A DNA stretch of 64,000 nucleotides from Leptospira neocaledonica (GTDB lineage Bacteria; Spirochaetota; Leptospiria; Leptospirales; Leptospiraceae). A program made the translations under genes and the position numbers. The stretch covers positions 186,001 through 250,000 of the forward strand of contig NZ_NPEA01000005.1 of NCBI RefSeq assembly GCF_002812205.1, written 5' to 3'. A model generated the notes under the pieces. The model was not told where the DNA came from, did not search any database, and was given only the letters and a program-made list of their open reading frames with translations. Positions 29,263 through 38,512 of this stretch are shown piece after piece (position 1 is the first letter of the stretch; every line of letters starts with the position of its first letter).

Positions 29263-29820
29263 ATGCGAACTTCTCTTTGCCTAAGAAATAAATTAATAAC
29301 GAGCATTATCTTTCTTATGCTCATTGTCCATAACGTAAGTTGTGGGCTTGTGCTTACAGGAACGGATGTAGGTAAAGAATTCTTGGGTCTTTCGGAGGAA
29401 GATAAAAAAGATCCGGAAAAACAAGCTGCGGCTTTGCTTTCCTTAGTAGGCGGAGGCAATTCATTACTCGTTTTTACTCCGATCGCATTGACAGTAACAG
29501 CGGGGGCAACTGCAACATACCAGGTAAGTCTTAGATCGGTTCCTTCTGATTGGACGAGTAATGATGTGACAGTAGGCTTTGATATAGACGTATCTTCCTG
29601 TCCTTCTGGTACTTTTCCAAATTTTTGGCCTTTTACTTTTAGTCCTCCGTATAGTCCGGTAAACAATTTGAATTTTAGCACCACCAATTCCGGATCTTGT
29701 ATTGTACGTTATTCAGTGAGCGGCGAAGTGACTTCGCAGGCTTCCGGTCTAACTGTAGGTGCTGATGCAGGATTTCTCCCATTATTGATCCAGATAAATA
29801 ATGTCGTTGTAGGTAACTAA
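29263..29820 (+). CDS. Lipoprotein with an Ig-like beta domain
   Basis: The leader ends in HNVSC (Cys27), followed by Gly-Leu. A charged linker (LGLSEEDKKDPEKQAAA) leads to a single beta-rich domain with PIALTVTAGATATYQVSLRS and a repeated Cys pair. The layout matches the lipoprotein at 27729-28250. No function can be assigned. It precedes the CapA gene by 59 bases. Confidence 0.65.
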   Translation: MRTSLCLRNKLITSIIFLMLIVHNVSCGLVLTGTDVGKEFLGLSEEDKKDPEKQAAALLSLVGGGNSLLVFTPIALTVTAGATATYQVSLRSVPSDWTSNDVTVGFDIDVSSCPSGTFPNFWPFTFSPPYSPVNNLNFSTTNSGSCIVRYSVSGEVTSQASGLTVGADAGFLPLLIQINNVVVGN

Positions 29821-29879
29821 GGGACTTTATCTTAGAAAAACCGCTTTGCCAGGGATAGGGTTTCTAAAATCCTTCCCCT

Positions 29880-30926
29880 ATGTATAGAATACTTGCATTG
29901 TCCTTTCTTTTGGGACTCTCTCTTTTATTTTCCCAATGTCAGCCGATTGATTCCGTAGAACCGGAAACTTTGAAGATCAAAGCGGTCGGAGATTTGGTCA
30001 TGGGAACCAATTATCCGGAGAATAAACTTCCTGCTGATCCTAAGAACACTTTGTTCTCTCAGGTGGAACCGAGTTTGAGAGGAGCAGATATACTATTCGC
30101 AAATTTTGAAAGCACTCTAACTGATTATCCGCATTGTGCTAAGAATATAAATCGCCCTCTTATCTTTGCTTTCAGGACTCCTCCATCATATGCAAAAATC
30201 CTAAAGGATGTTGGATTCGATATAGTTTCTATCGCCAATAACCATAGTTTGGATTTTCACCAGCAAGGTTTCGAAGACACCGCTAAAAATCTTTCCGAAG
30301 CAGGAGTTAGATTTACCGGAAAAAAAGGCGCGATTACTTATATGAATGTAAAAGGAATTTCCGTGGCTTGGATCGGATTCAGTCATATGGAAAGTGCACA
30401 TAACTATGTAAATCAGATCGAAGAAGGTGTAGCTCTCGTAAAAGAGGCCAAGAAAAAAGCACAATTGGTTTTTATCTCCGTTCATGGAGGAGCAGAAGGT
30501 GGACCTGCGTTGCACGTAAAAAATGAGCAGGAAAGGTTTTACGGAGAATATAGAGGAAACCTGGTCGCACTTTCTCATGCATTGATTGATGCGGGCGCAG
30601 ACTTATTTATAGGTCATGGTCCTCATTTGCCTAGGGCATTCGAATTATATAAAGGAAAACTGATCGCTTATTCTTTAGGGAACTTTTTAGGATATAGAGT
30701 TTTTTCCACGAAAGGATACGGAGGTTACTCTTTGGTGTTGGAAGCTGATTTGGACAAACAAGGGAATTTTATCAAGGGTAAGATCCATCCATTGCAGTTA
30801 AGCCAGAATGGAATTCCTGCTCCGGATCCGGATGCAAAAACTACGGAGCTGATCCAATCTTTGACTAAATCGGATTTCCCGAGCAAAGGACCTAAGTTCC
30901 AGTCTGATGGAAGTTTTCATCCTTAA
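29880..30926 (+). CDS. CapA family metallophosphatase-like lipoprotein
   Basis: CapA/PgsA-type proteins belong to the calcineurin-like fold and take part in polyglutamate or capsule export. The leader ends in LFSQC (Cys20). Family motifs are seen: [57 protein letters not shown] and [29 protein letters not shown]. These hold the metal ligands. No other capsule or polyglutamate gene (CapB, CapC) is nearby, so a role in capsule synthesis is not supported by context. Confidence 0.88.
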   Translation: MYRILALSFLLGLSLLFSQCQPIDSVEPETLKIKAVGDLVMGTNYPENKLPADPKNTLFSQVEPSLRGADILFANFESTLTDYPHCAKNINRPLIFAFRTPPSYAKILKDVGFDIVSIANNHSLDFHQQGFEDTAKNLSEAGVRFTGKKGAITYMNVKGISVAWIGFSHMESAHNYVNQIEEGVALVKEAKKKAQLVFISVHGGAEGGPALHVKNEQERFYGEYRGNLVALSHALIDAGADLFIGHGPHLPRAFELYKGKLIAYSLGNFLGYRVFSTKGYGGYSLVLEADLDKQGNFIKGKIHPLQLSQNGIPAPDPDAKTTELIQSLTKSDFPSKGPKFQSDGSFHP

Positions 30927-30940
30927 TCTTAAGCCTCTTC

Positions 30941-30956
30941 TGTAGGACCTCCAACA
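30941..30956 (+). repeat. Short repeat unit, TGTAGGACCTCCAACA
   Basis: This 16-base unit matches the core of the dispersed repeat (GTAGGAGCTCCAAC at 31072) with one change. It lies 58 bases before copy B. Confidence 0.4.
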
Positions 30957-31013
30957 AATTCACCCCATATTTTTATTGTAAAATTTACGATTTTATGATA
31001 TAGGGGAGTGACT

Positions 31014-31092
31014 TCTCCCACTAACCCACCTCCTCCACCCAAGATCGGGGTGGGGGCCGGTTTCGAATCTACGTAGGAGCTCCAACATAGAT
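31014..31092 (+). repeat. Dispersed intergenic repeat, copy B
   Basis: The order TCTCCCAC, CCACCCAAGA, GGGGTGGGGG, CGTAGGAGCTCCAACAT matches copy A at 24284-24359 in inverse orientation. The two differ by scattered substitutions and small gaps. It is non-coding and lies between the CapA gene and a terminator. Confidence 0.6.
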
Positions 31093-31106
31093 TCAAGAAG
31101 ACATTC

Positions 31107-31150
31107 TTAAAATAAAACAGGCCGATGTAGGAAATCCCACACCGGCCTGT
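31107..31150 (-). terminator. Rho-independent terminator of the gene at 31175
   Basis: On the minus strand a long stem forms from ACAGGCCG and CGGCCTGT arms and extends through partly paired GTGTGGG / CCTACAT. It is followed by a T-rich run (TTTTATTTT). It starts 25 bases after the stop codon. Confidence 0.8.
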
Positions 31151-31174
31151 TGCTTAATAAAACCTTAATGTGAA

Positions 31175-31915
31175 TTACTGGGTCTTACCAGCCGGTTCTA
31201 ATGCTCCAGCAGGGGCTTTGAAGTTAATCTCATAAATATCATAATGAGAATCTCTCCAGCCTGTTACATAAGCCACAGAAACTCCCAAGAAATATCTAAG
31301 TCCGAATTTGAGAGTGTTTGTAGCGAAGGTTGCGATTTCTTCGTCGGTCACAGAGAAAGAATGAACTTTATTTCTGGTTTCATCCAGATACAATCCTTCC
31401 CAGGTTCCCACCATGGTTCCCTTATATTCTAAACTTAGAATACGGCCGGTAACGGAAAAATTTCTTTTTCCTCCTGTTTTCGTTTTGCTTACGATTTTAT
31501 CAGGAAGGCCTTTCGGAAGCGACCTCTCTTGTAGTTGAGCTCCAACGACTTCGTAATCGGAAGACAATGCTACAGGTTCGAATCTGTGGATTCTATATTG
31601 GACTAAAATTTCTTGGTTTAAATTTTTGCTTAAGAAGTTCACAACATCCGCGTTTTCAGGACGAACGCTGAATTCTATCTTTTGTTTAGTAGGAGTATAA
31701 CATTCGTCCTTCAGCTCATCGCAGGTTTCGGAATCGGTTATAGTATAAACTTCTAAAAGACCTTCATAGGATTCGAAAATGACCCCTCTGCTTTCAAATT
31801 GGATCAATTTTGCAACCGTCCAACCTTCGGAATACGTTCCGGCCGCGGATAAGGATGAGGTAGTTAAAAGAAAGATTCCTAATAAAAGAAATCTTAAGGA
31901 TGGAATTCGTTTCAT
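31175..31915 (-). CDS. Exported protein of unknown function
   Basis: A signal peptide (MKRIPSLRFLLLGIFLLTTSSLSAAG) is cut near Ala24-Ala25. The mature part looks like two similar beta domains: one near 30-105 (ESRGVIFESYEGLLEVYTI) and one near 150-235 (LSLEYKGTMVGTWEGLYLDE), each with a G-x-W/Y-E-G-L core. This points to an internal duplication. Proteins of this type are annotated as hypothetical in leptospires. It has its own strong terminator and appears monocistronic. Confidence 0.72.
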   Translation of the reverse strand: MKRIPSLRFLLLGIFLLTTSSLSAAGTYSEGWTVAKLIQFESRGVIFESYEGLLEVYTITDSETCDELKDECYTPTKQKIEFSVRPENADVVNFLSKNLNQEILVQYRIHRFEPVALSSDYEVVGAQLQERSLPKGLPDKIVSKTKTGGKRNFSVTGRILSLEYKGTMVGTWEGLYLDETRNKVHSFSVTDEEIATFATNTLKFGLRYFLGVSVAYVTGWRDSHYDIYEINFKAPAGALEPAGKTQ

Positions 31916-32284
31916 TCGAGTTCGGTGCTCCCTGTTATGTAGGTAGACCCGAAGGGATTTCCCTTTGGGTCACGAATTCGTGAATCCTTTCCGGTTTTTA
32001 TCTTACATCAAGAAAATATTTCTTTCTATTCTTGAAAAATCCTCCTGTAGGAACTCCTACAGGACGGGTCTTCGTTACTCTGCGTCTTTGCGCCTCTGCG
32101 TGAAAAAAATCTAAGGGAAGAGGCGATATGTCAACGCGAGTCTTTCACTTACAAAATCCGCCAGGGATGTGAAGGGCGCGAAGCGTCGTAAGCGTAAGCG
32201 AAGGACGAGGACGAATGTCCGAGCCCGGAGCAGCCCGGTCTTGCGTAAGCAAGAGGCGGCCAAACCTTTTTCAGATTGCCCCTC
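31916..32284. other. Non-coding spacer with palindrome and short hairpins
   Basis: No credible gene is seen; minus-strand frames here are antisense to the riboswitch leader. A 20-base palindrome lies at 32044-32063. From 32170 to 32275 a GC-richer stretch holds a series of small stem-loops, e.g. GGACGAATGTCC (32209-32220) and CTTGCGTAAGCAAG (32240-32253), separated by GCGAAG/GCGTAAGCG-like links. It may be a decayed repeat or part of the leader RNA of the btuB transcript. Confidence 0.45.
32044..32063. repeat. 20-base palindrome of the GTAGGA repeat family
   Basis: CCTGTAGGAACTCCTACAGG has nine-base perfect arms around AC. Its core is shared with the repeats at 24284-24359, 30941-30956 and 31014-31092. 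Confidence 0.55.
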
Positions 32285-32445
32285 CGACTTGGGTTGGGAA
32301 CCTGGTCTTGCAAGTAGATCTGAAAAGGGAATCCGGTGAAAATCCGGAGCTGTACCCGCAGCTGTAAACGCCAAAATGGTCTGACAAAACCACTGTCGAA
32401 AGACGGGAAGGGTCCGAACCGGGCGTGAGTCAGAAAACCTATCAG
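32285..32445 (+). promoter_or_regulatory. Cobalamin riboswitch (B12 element)
   Basis: Conserved blocks occur in the right order and spacing: AAAAGGGAA (32323-32331), GGTGAAAATCC (32335-32345), GCTGTACCCGCAGCTGTAA (32349-32367), CCACTG near 32390, GGGAAGG (32405-32411) and the B12 box AGTCAGAAAACCT (32428-32440). The element ends about 45 bases before the receptor start. The ribosome site GGGAG (32471-32475) is close enough for control of translation initiation. Binding of adenosylcobalamin or a relative would switch off the receptor operon. Confidence 0.93.
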
Positions 32446-32485
32446 AGCTGCTTTCAATACTTTGGCTTTCGGGAGTTAAGGCCTC

Positions 32486-34588
32486 ATGAACAAAAGACCC
32501 AAACGATTCGGTAAGATCCTTCATCTAGGGCTCTTTTTAGTTTCCGTCCAAATATTTTCCCAAGAGAACCAAAAGACGGAAACTTCCGCTGTAAAAGTGG
32601 TGGGAAAGACCAGCTCAAACTCGCAACCTGAAAATTTCAGAAAGAACCCAACTGGTTTCCAGACTTCCATCGATCTGGACCAATACAATGCACGTTATAC
32701 GAACCTTCCGGACGTTTTAGAAAGAGAAGCTGGTGTCAGGATCAGAAGATACGGAGGATTAGGTTCTTATTCTACTCTTTCACTTCGAGGAACGAATCCG
32801 AATCAAACCAGGATCTTTATAGACGGAGTTCCTTTTAATAATGCCCAAGGAGGAGAAGTAAACCTCGCGGATCTTCCCTTCGACAATCTACAAAGTATAG
32901 AAGTTTATAGAAGTGGTGCACCTGTAGGATTTTCTGGATCCGCAATCGGAGGAAGTGTAAATTTAGTTACTAGAACCGGAGGAGGCCCCCCTAAAACTCG
33001 TGTTAATATAGGCGCGGGAAGTTTTAATACCGGGAAGAGTAGCGTAACGCATACCGGGACTTATGGCGGGATCGGGACGAGCGTATTCTTATTGGGAGAA
33101 AAATCGGACCAAAATTTTTCCTATTTAAATAATCATGGGACCTTACTCGTCAATCCATTGGATGATACGATTGATAGAAGAAGGAATGCTCAGTACGAAA
33201 GAACTTCCGGCATGATTGGACTCAGCGGAGACATTGGTGCTACCAAAATCAAATTTTGGAATGATCTAAATTATAGATTTCATGGAATTCCTGGACCTGC
33301 AAGTAACCAAACCCAACAAGTTCATCGCAGATATCTCAGAAATACTTCTTCTCTAGGAACGGATACAAAAGGTTTGTTCGACGGGTTATTGAGGTTGGAA
33401 ACTAGGGCTTTCACTTCGTTTACAAATGACGATCTATTCGATCCTAAATCGGAATTCTCCAAGGGGACACCTAATTCTACGGCTTTTATGGGACAGTCAG
33501 GATTCCAGATCACTCCTACACTCTATTTATTAGAATATTATCAAATTTTAAAATTTCATGCGGGGATAGAAAGGGAAACATTCGAAAGATCCAGAAGTAC
33601 ACCTCAAAATATAGATCTAAAATACGAGCCTGGAAAGACTAGGACTTACACTACTTTTCAGGTGGAGGACGAGTTCCGATTTTTTGATGGTAAATTAGTT
33701 TTGACTCCGGGAGTTTCTTGGGATTCTTACAGAGATAAATTCCAATCTGACGAGCCTTGGTACAGAAAACAGGATCCATTTGCTTCTGCCACTAAAACTA
33801 CTGAATTTTCGAATCCTAAGACGGGACTTCTCTGGAGGTTTTGGGAAAAAGAAAATTATTCTTTAGAATTCAAATCTAATATCGCTAGACAATATAGGAT
33901 TCCTAGTTTTTTGGAACTTTTCGGCGAAGTCGGAACAATCATCGCGAACGATTCTCTCAAGCCTGAAAGAAGTGAAAACGCGGATGCTGGTATTACCGGA
34001 AAATATAAAAACGGAGAATTTAAATCGAATATTACGATTTCTTACTTTAGGAAAAGGATCAAGGATATGATTCTTTTTATTCCGAATTCACAGTTCACCT
34101 TGAGACCGGAGAATGTGGACTCTGCGAGGATTGATGGAGCCGAAGTCTCTCATAAGACCGAATACAAGGGTTGGAAATTTTTATTAGACTATACATACCA
34201 AGAAGCGATCAATACTTCTCCTGCACCTTATCTGAACGGAAAATATCTTCCTCTTAGACCGAAACATGAAATTTCAGGAACCGTCGCTTACAGAGGGAAA
34301 TTCTGGGAGCTTGGTTTCGAAGGTGTATATGTAGGGGCGGTCTTCAAAGACAGGACAAATGAGTATGTGAATTACCAGCCTGCTCGACAGATTTGGAATG
34401 CATATCTCACACTCGTACTGTATTCTTCTCCGGAAGAAGAAGATCCTGCAAAAAAAGGGGAAAAAACTCCCAAAGAACTGCTCTTAAGTATAGATCTTAG
34501 GAATATGGGAGATAAAAGAGTGGAGGATATTGTAGGCTATCCTCTTCCGGGAAGAAATTGGTTTATCACCTTAAGCGGGAGGTTTTAG
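32486..34588 (+). CDS. btuB: TonB-dependent outer-membrane receptor, BtuB-like (cobalamin uptake)
   Basis: The 700-residue protein is an outer-membrane barrel that takes up a ligand with energy from TonB. A signal peptide ends near residue 26. A TonB-box-like [10 protein letters not shown] stretch follows. The plug domain holds [42 protein letters not shown] and [26 protein letters not shown], the usual BtuB/FepA signatures. The barrel ends in WFITLSGRF with the terminal Phe expected for the BAM machine. The cobalamin riboswitch directly upstream identifies the ligand as a corrinoid with good confidence. Its TAG overlaps the GTG of the next gene. Confidence 0.92.
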   Translation: MNKRPKRFGKILHLGLFLVSVQIFSQENQKTETSAVKVVGKTSSNSQPENFRKNPTGFQTSIDLDQYNARYTNLPDVLEREAGVRIRRYGGLGSYSTLSLRGTNPNQTRIFIDGVPFNNAQGGEVNLADLPFDNLQSIEVYRSGAPVGFSGSAIGGSVNLVTRTGGGPPKTRVNIGAGSFNTGKSSVTHTGTYGGIGTSVFLLGEKSDQNFSYLNNHGTLLVNPLDDTIDRRRNAQYERTSGMIGLSGDIGATKIKFWNDLNYRFHGIPGPASNQTQQVHRRYLRNTSSLGTDTKGLFDGLLRLETRAFTSFTNDDLFDPKSEFSKGTPNSTAFMGQSGFQITPTLYLLEYYQILKFHAGIERETFERSRSTPQNIDLKYEPGKTRTYTTFQVEDEFRFFDGKLVLTPGVSWDSYRDKFQSDEPWYRKQDPFASATKTTEFSNPKTGLLWRFWEKENYSLEFKSNIARQYRIPSFLELFGEVGTIIANDSLKPERSENADAGITGKYKNGEFKSNITISYFRKRIKDMILFIPNSQFTLRPENVDSARIDGAEVSHKTEYKGWKFLLDYTYQEAINTSPAPYLNGKYLPLRPKHEISGTVAYRGKFWELGFEGVYVGAVFKDRTNEYVNYQPARQIWNAYLTLVLYSSPEEEDPAKKGEKTPKELLLSIDLRNMGDKRVEDIVGYPLPGRNWFITLSGRF

Positions 34589-35748
34589 TGAGATATAGAT
34601 TTCCCTCTATTCTTCCGGCTTTGTTTATCTTCTTTTACTTCTGCGGAGATATAGAAAGGCCTCCTTTATATACTTTATTCTTAACTCCTAATCTTCCGAA
34701 TAATATCGGAGTTGTTACTACAGACTTTGCAAGTGGGGGAAGGTTTAAGGTATTAAATCCGGAACTTCTACTTTCCTATCCTGGGCTGACGCCTATCCAT
34801 TCGGATGCAGTGGCCAGATTCGGGAACGATAAAGTATATATTCTAAATCGTTTAAATAGGGATAGTATCCAAGTTTTAGATCCGAATTTCGGGTTCCAAA
34901 CGGTGGCCGAATGGTCCATGGGCTCCGGGACCAATCCGGCGGATATTGCGATTGTCGGGCAGAACAAAGCCTATGTATCACTTTATGGTTCTAGAATATT
35001 AAGGATTATTCATCCTTTAACGGGAGCAAACCTAGGCCAGATCGATTTGGGCGGTTATTCCGAGCCGAGTGCGATTCCGGACAATCTTCCCGAAATGTCC
35101 GGAATGCAGATGGTGGGCACGAGTCTTTTTGTAGTATTACAAAGATTGGATCGAAATGACCCGAGCGGATATTTTCCTCCTGGTCCTTGGGGTTCGCTAC
35201 TTCTAGAAATAGATACTGTAACGGATTCTATTATTTCCACTTATACATTTCCTGTTCCGAATCCGGTGGGCAAGCCCCAGATGCTGGATCTCTTCGGAGA
35301 AACACATATTGTCTTTGCCGCCGCGAATAGAATGGGTTTTTTGAGCCAGATTGACGGTGGAGTCGTGGCATTTCGACTTTCTACTCGGACTTTCCGGTCT
35401 GGCTTTTTATTTCCGGAAACTGCGGCCGGCGGAGATATACTCGGAGTGCAGATCAAAAACGAACAATTGGGTTATGCAAGCGTTCTGGATGCTTCCTTTA
35501 ATAAAACATTACAAGTATTTAATCCAAGCACGGGGAAGAAATTGGCGAGTTTACTTTTTATTCCTTCTTCTTATGATGCGAGCCTGACCACAATCTTGCT
35601 TGGGGATGACGAGATTCTTTACGTTTCTAATACCCAATTCACTCAACCGGGCGTGAGTATGTTTGACACAAGAGATAATCGGCTTCTCACTCCGGCTCCG
35701 ATCTCCGTGGACCTCCAACCTTTCGATTTAATTCAACTCAAAGAATAA
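34588..35748 (+). CDS. Putative surface lipoprotein with beta-propeller-like repeats, cotranscribed with btuB
   Basis: I start at the GTG at 34588, which overlaps the btuB stop by one base (TAGTG). GGGAGG lies at 34579-34584. The leader ends in FFYFCGD (lipobox Cys). The 360-residue mature part has recurring blade-like segments: DAVARFGNDKVYILNRLNRDSIQVLDP, ADIAIVGQNKAYVSLYGSRILRIIHPLTG, MVGTSLFVVLQRLDRN, LGYASVLDASFNKTLQVFNPSTG, DDEILYVSNTQF. These read as a YVTN/WD-like propeller. In Bacteroides the BtuG propeller lipoprotein sits on BtuB and captures B12. Gene order, anchoring and fold suggest an analogous partner; homology is not shown. Confidence 0.75.
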   Translation: MRYRFPSILPALFIFFYFCGDIERPPLYTLFLTPNLPNNIGVVTTDFASGGRFKVLNPELLLSYPGLTPIHSDAVARFGNDKVYILNRLNRDSIQVLDPNFGFQTVAEWSMGSGTNPADIAIVGQNKAYVSLYGSRILRIIHPLTGANLGQIDLGGYSEPSAIPDNLPEMSGMQMVGTSLFVVLQRLDRNDPSGYFPPGPWGSLLLEIDTVTDSIISTYTFPVPNPVGKPQMLDLFGETHIVFAAANRMGFLSQIDGGVVAFRLSTRTFRSGFLFPETAAGGDILGVQIKNEQLGYASVLDASFNKTLQVFNPSTGKKLASLLFIPSSYDASLTTILLGDDEILYVSNTQFTQPGVSMFDTRDNRLLTPAPISVDLQPFDLIQLKE

Positions 35749-35840
35749 TTCCATTAGAATTCTTGACCAGCGGTCGAAACCGGATTGACAAAGTACTAAA
35801 AGAATGGATGATCCTTCGTTGTTTTTCGGAGGCATATTCC

Positions 35841-36482
35841 TTGAGTTCCGATATGTTCCAAATGATCGCCGCCGGTCATAAAGCCCAAGTTATCTATTCT
35901 CTGAGAGAAAATCCGGACCTAGCCTCCAAACAAAATCCGGAAGGGATCACTCCTGTACTATTTGCCCTCTATTACGGAAAAGAAGAGATCGTAAATTCTT
36001 ACCTTACCTTAGGAATTCCACTCAATCTATTCGAAGCGGCGGCTTTAGGAGACGAAGAACGTGTCAAAGAACTTGTAAATTCCAATTCGAGTCTCGTTCA
36101 TTCTTATAGTCCGGACGGCTGGACACCTTTACATTTGGCATCTCATTTCGGTAGGCTTTCTATCATTCAGTATTTATTGGAGAAGGGTGCGGACATCCAA
36201 GCTAAATCCAAAAGTAAATTATCGATCGGCAATACTGCATTACATTCTGCGGTCGCTTCATGGAGAGCAGATGCTGTTGCATTACTTTTAGAATATGGTG
36301 CTGATCCTAATTTTACGCAAGATGGGGGATTTTCTCCACTTCATATCGCCGCTTCCAGACAAGGAAACGAGCAGATCGTTTCATTACTTTTGAAGAAGGG
36401 AGCAAATCCCGATCTCAAAACCGAAGACGGGAAAACCGCCAGAGAGATTGCAGCGGAGAGAGGAGTCGCTTTTAGCGCATAG
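35841..36482 (+). CDS. Ankyrin-repeat protein
   Basis: The cytoplasmic-type protein is a run of about five or six ankyrin repeats, a protein-binding scaffold. Clear repeats are DGWTPLHLASHFGRLSIIQYLLEKGADI, then GNTALHSAVASWRADAVALLLEYGADPN, and GFSPLHIAASRQGNEQIVSLLLKKGANPD. The start is uncertain. CGGAGG at 35828-35833 favours the TTG at 35841; ATGs at 35808 and 35853 are also in frame. The gene follows the btuB operon by about 90 bases, with no clear terminator between them. The partner is unknown. Confidence 0.85.
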   Translation: MSSDMFQMIAAGHKAQVIYSLRENPDLASKQNPEGITPVLFALYYGKEEIVNSYLTLGIPLNLFEAAALGDEERVKELVNSNSSLVHSYSPDGWTPLHLASHFGRLSIIQYLLEKGADIQAKSKSKLSIGNTALHSAVASWRADAVALLLEYGADPNFTQDGGFSPLHIAASRQGNEQIVSLLLKKGANPDLKTEDGKTAREIAAERGVAFSA

Positions 36483-36539
36483 ATTTTTTTTGCTGTTTGT
36501 GGTATTCTGCAACTCATAACTCTTGTGATTTTTTAAATA

Positions 36540-37154
36540 TTATAATTTTCTAATTTTCTGAAGTACCAAGAATAAAATTGTGATTTGTATGCCTAAAAAT
36601 AGATAGATCCAGGTCCAGCGGTTCTCTTTGGTGTGTTCTTTCCTTTCTGTTTCCAATTCGGTTTTTAGTTTTTCAATTTCTAAGCGGAGAAGGTCGACAC
36701 TAAGGATTAAGTTTTCCATACTTTTATTGGAAACATTTGAATCGAAAAAAGAACCTTTATATTGTATTGGTGATTTTTTATGTAGGATTGGAGAATTTTC
36801 CAATTCTGTAAGTTCCGTTCGAATACTTTCATTCAAAGGCCATTTTTTATAAGCTTTTTCTAAATATTCTTTTGCCTTTTGGAAATTTCCTTTTTTTCTT
36901 TCTTCTTTGCCCATTCCGATCCAGGCCTGAGTTAGCAAAAATTCGGCCTTTGAGTTGGAAGGATCCGATCCCAAAATAGAATTCGCTAAAGATTCAGCTT
37001 CTTCGAATTGTTTAGATTCTAATAATATGTTTCCTTCCTGGATCCATTTGTTTTCCGTTAGATCCTCTTCTGAATATAAGAACAAAGGAACGATGAATAG
37101 AATACAAAGAACGAATATTCTAAAAATTGAAGGTCTCCACAACACGGTTCTCAT
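36540..37154 (-). CDS. TPR-like protein with C-terminal membrane anchor
   Basis: An N-terminal hydrophobic segment (signal or anchor, residues 9-27) is followed by two TPR-like helical pairs (WIQEGNILLESKQFEEAESLANSIL and ERKKGNFQKAKEYLEKAYKKWP). A coiled coil follows (about 150-175), then a final membrane helix (WTWIYLFLGIQITILFLVLQ) and a short basic end. Its ATG overlaps the stop of the Kelch lipoprotein gene (ATGA), making it the last gene of a coupled three-gene operon. Confidence 0.78.
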   Translation of the reverse strand: MRTVLWRPSIFRIFVLCILFIVPLFLYSEEDLTENKWIQEGNILLESKQFEEAESLANSILGSDPSNSKAEFLLTQAWIGMGKEERKKGNFQKAKEYLEKAYKKWPLNESIRTELTELENSPILHKKSPIQYKGSFFDSNVSNKSMENLILSVDLLRLEIEKLKTELETERKEHTKENRWTWIYLFLGIQITILFLVLQKIRKL

Positions 37155-38512
37155 CTATCGATCCGAATGGCTTTATGCGCGTATCTTCTTCTTGGCATAG
37201 GTAATGTATGGGTTGTCCATGCAGAACCCAATGGATTTCCCGAATCCAAGGAATACACAGTATCTTCCGGAATATTAATAGAAGAAGCCCCGCCGAAGGA
37301 AAAAATTTTACGAGTTTCGTAAGAAAGCTGAACTGCAGGAAAATAAAGAGAGACAGGAAGACTTGGACCTAAAGAAAAGGAAGATGAGCCCAATTGGTAA
37401 AACTCAGTTCGATTTGTAGGAATAATGAAAGTCGCAGGTTGAAATACATTTCCTGAACCGGTCGAACCTCCTATCACGGCAAAATATACACCATCCGCAG
37501 GAAAAGGATCTTGGGAAGAAGGTAAAATACAAACTCCTCCAGCACCATGTTTGGATTCTCCTAAGCTAGGCTCGCTAAAAGAAGTAGTAGTATTGGCAGA
37601 AGCAGCAAAACCATCCGTGCTAGAGTTTGCACTTCCTGTATTATAAGTCCTGCCACCCGTATAAAAAATAACTCCATTGATCGCGCAACCGGACATATCC
37701 ACTCTATTGAATATCGTAGAGGCAGATGAAAAAGAGACCCATTGTCCGTTTACCCCAAGTTCCGGATAGAACTTTAGAATTGTATTAAATACGGGGCCGT
37801 TTGTCATATCCGTCGAATTAGAACCGGATAAAATATAGATCTCGTCTCCTATAGAACCTGCTACTGCACCAATAGAACCGGAAGGCAAAGAAACCTTTGT
37901 CTCCCATAGATCCGCATAGGGATCATATACTTCTACCTTAGAGGAGGAAATATAAGTTCCGGAAATATTCTCCATACCGCCGATCACATATATTTTGTTT
38001 TTATGATGTACTATGGATGCGAAGATCCTAGGACTCGGAACAATAGTAATGGAAGAATACCATATATCCGTGACGGGATCGAATAGATCCACTTCTTTCG
38101 TCGGAAGTCCGTCATTGCCGATACCACCTAAGATCCAAATTCCTCTTGTCTTAGGCGGATCGTTCGAGACCCACGTTGTAAATTCTACAATACTACCTTC
38201 TTCTATCTTTTGAGAGCCACAGGTTAAAATCACTTTATATGAAGTATTGGGAATCAGATGTTTCCATTCTGAAAAATGAGTTTTAGAGGGAAGGGCACTC
38301 GGGATTATACCATCGCTTGTGAACATGGTTCCTTTAGAAATTTTCGAACAATTCCATGAAAGTATTGCGGAATTCGGACCTAATTTTGCTACAAATGCAA
38401 ATTCTGCTCTTGCGGATTCTTCTCCTAAAATTTCAGACAAGCCGGAGCCTGTGCAAAAACAAAAAGGAAGGTATAGAAAAAGAATTATAAAAATGGAATA
38501 CATTCTTTTCAT
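37151..38512 (-). CDS. Kelch-repeat lipoprotein with Fn3-like N-terminal domain
   Basis: I start at the ATG at 38512 because it overlaps the TGA of the upstream gene (ATGA) and has GGGGA eight bases before it. The leader then ends in a Cys-rich lipobox (FCFCTGS). A beta domain of Fn3 type follows (AKLGPNSAILSWNCSK, NTSYKVILTCG). From about residue 125 come Kelch-like blades with the usual GG-x-Y pattern (IWILGGIGNDGLPTKEVDLFDPVTD, KIYVIGGMENISGTYISSSKVEVYDPYADLW, RKIFSFGGASS). This gives a likely surface propeller for binding. The ligand is unknown. Confidence 0.82.
   Translation of the reverse strand: MKRMYSIFIILFLYLPFCFCTGSGLSEILGEESARAEFAFVAKLGPNSAILSWNCSKISKGTMFTSDGIIPSALPSKTHFSEWKHLIPNTSYKVILTCGSQKIEEGSIVEFTTWVSNDPPKTRGIWILGGIGNDGLPTKEVDLFDPVTDIWYSSITIVPSPRIFASIVHHKNKIYVIGGMENISGTYISSSKVEVYDPYADLWETKVSLPSGSIGAVAGSIGDEIYILSGSNSTDMTNGPVFNTILKFYPELGVNGQWVSFSSASTIFNRVDMSGCAINGVIFYTGGRTYNTGSANSSTDGFAASANTTTSFSEPSLGESKHGAGGVCILPSSQDPFPADGVYFAVIGGSTGSGNVFQPATFIIPTNRTEFYQLGSSSFSLGPSLPVSLYFPAVQLSYETRKIFSFGGASSINIPEDTVYSLDSGNPLGSAWTTHTLPMPRRRYAHKAIRIDR

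Noticed and set aside
29880..30926. Capsule or polyglutamate synthesis locus
   Set aside because: Only a CapA-type protein is present; no CapB/CapC-like synthase or polysaccharide cluster surrounds it.
32111..32524. Minus-strand frames of 102-137 residues
   Set aside because: They run antisense across the cobalamin riboswitch and the first codons of btuB, and their sequence has no family character.
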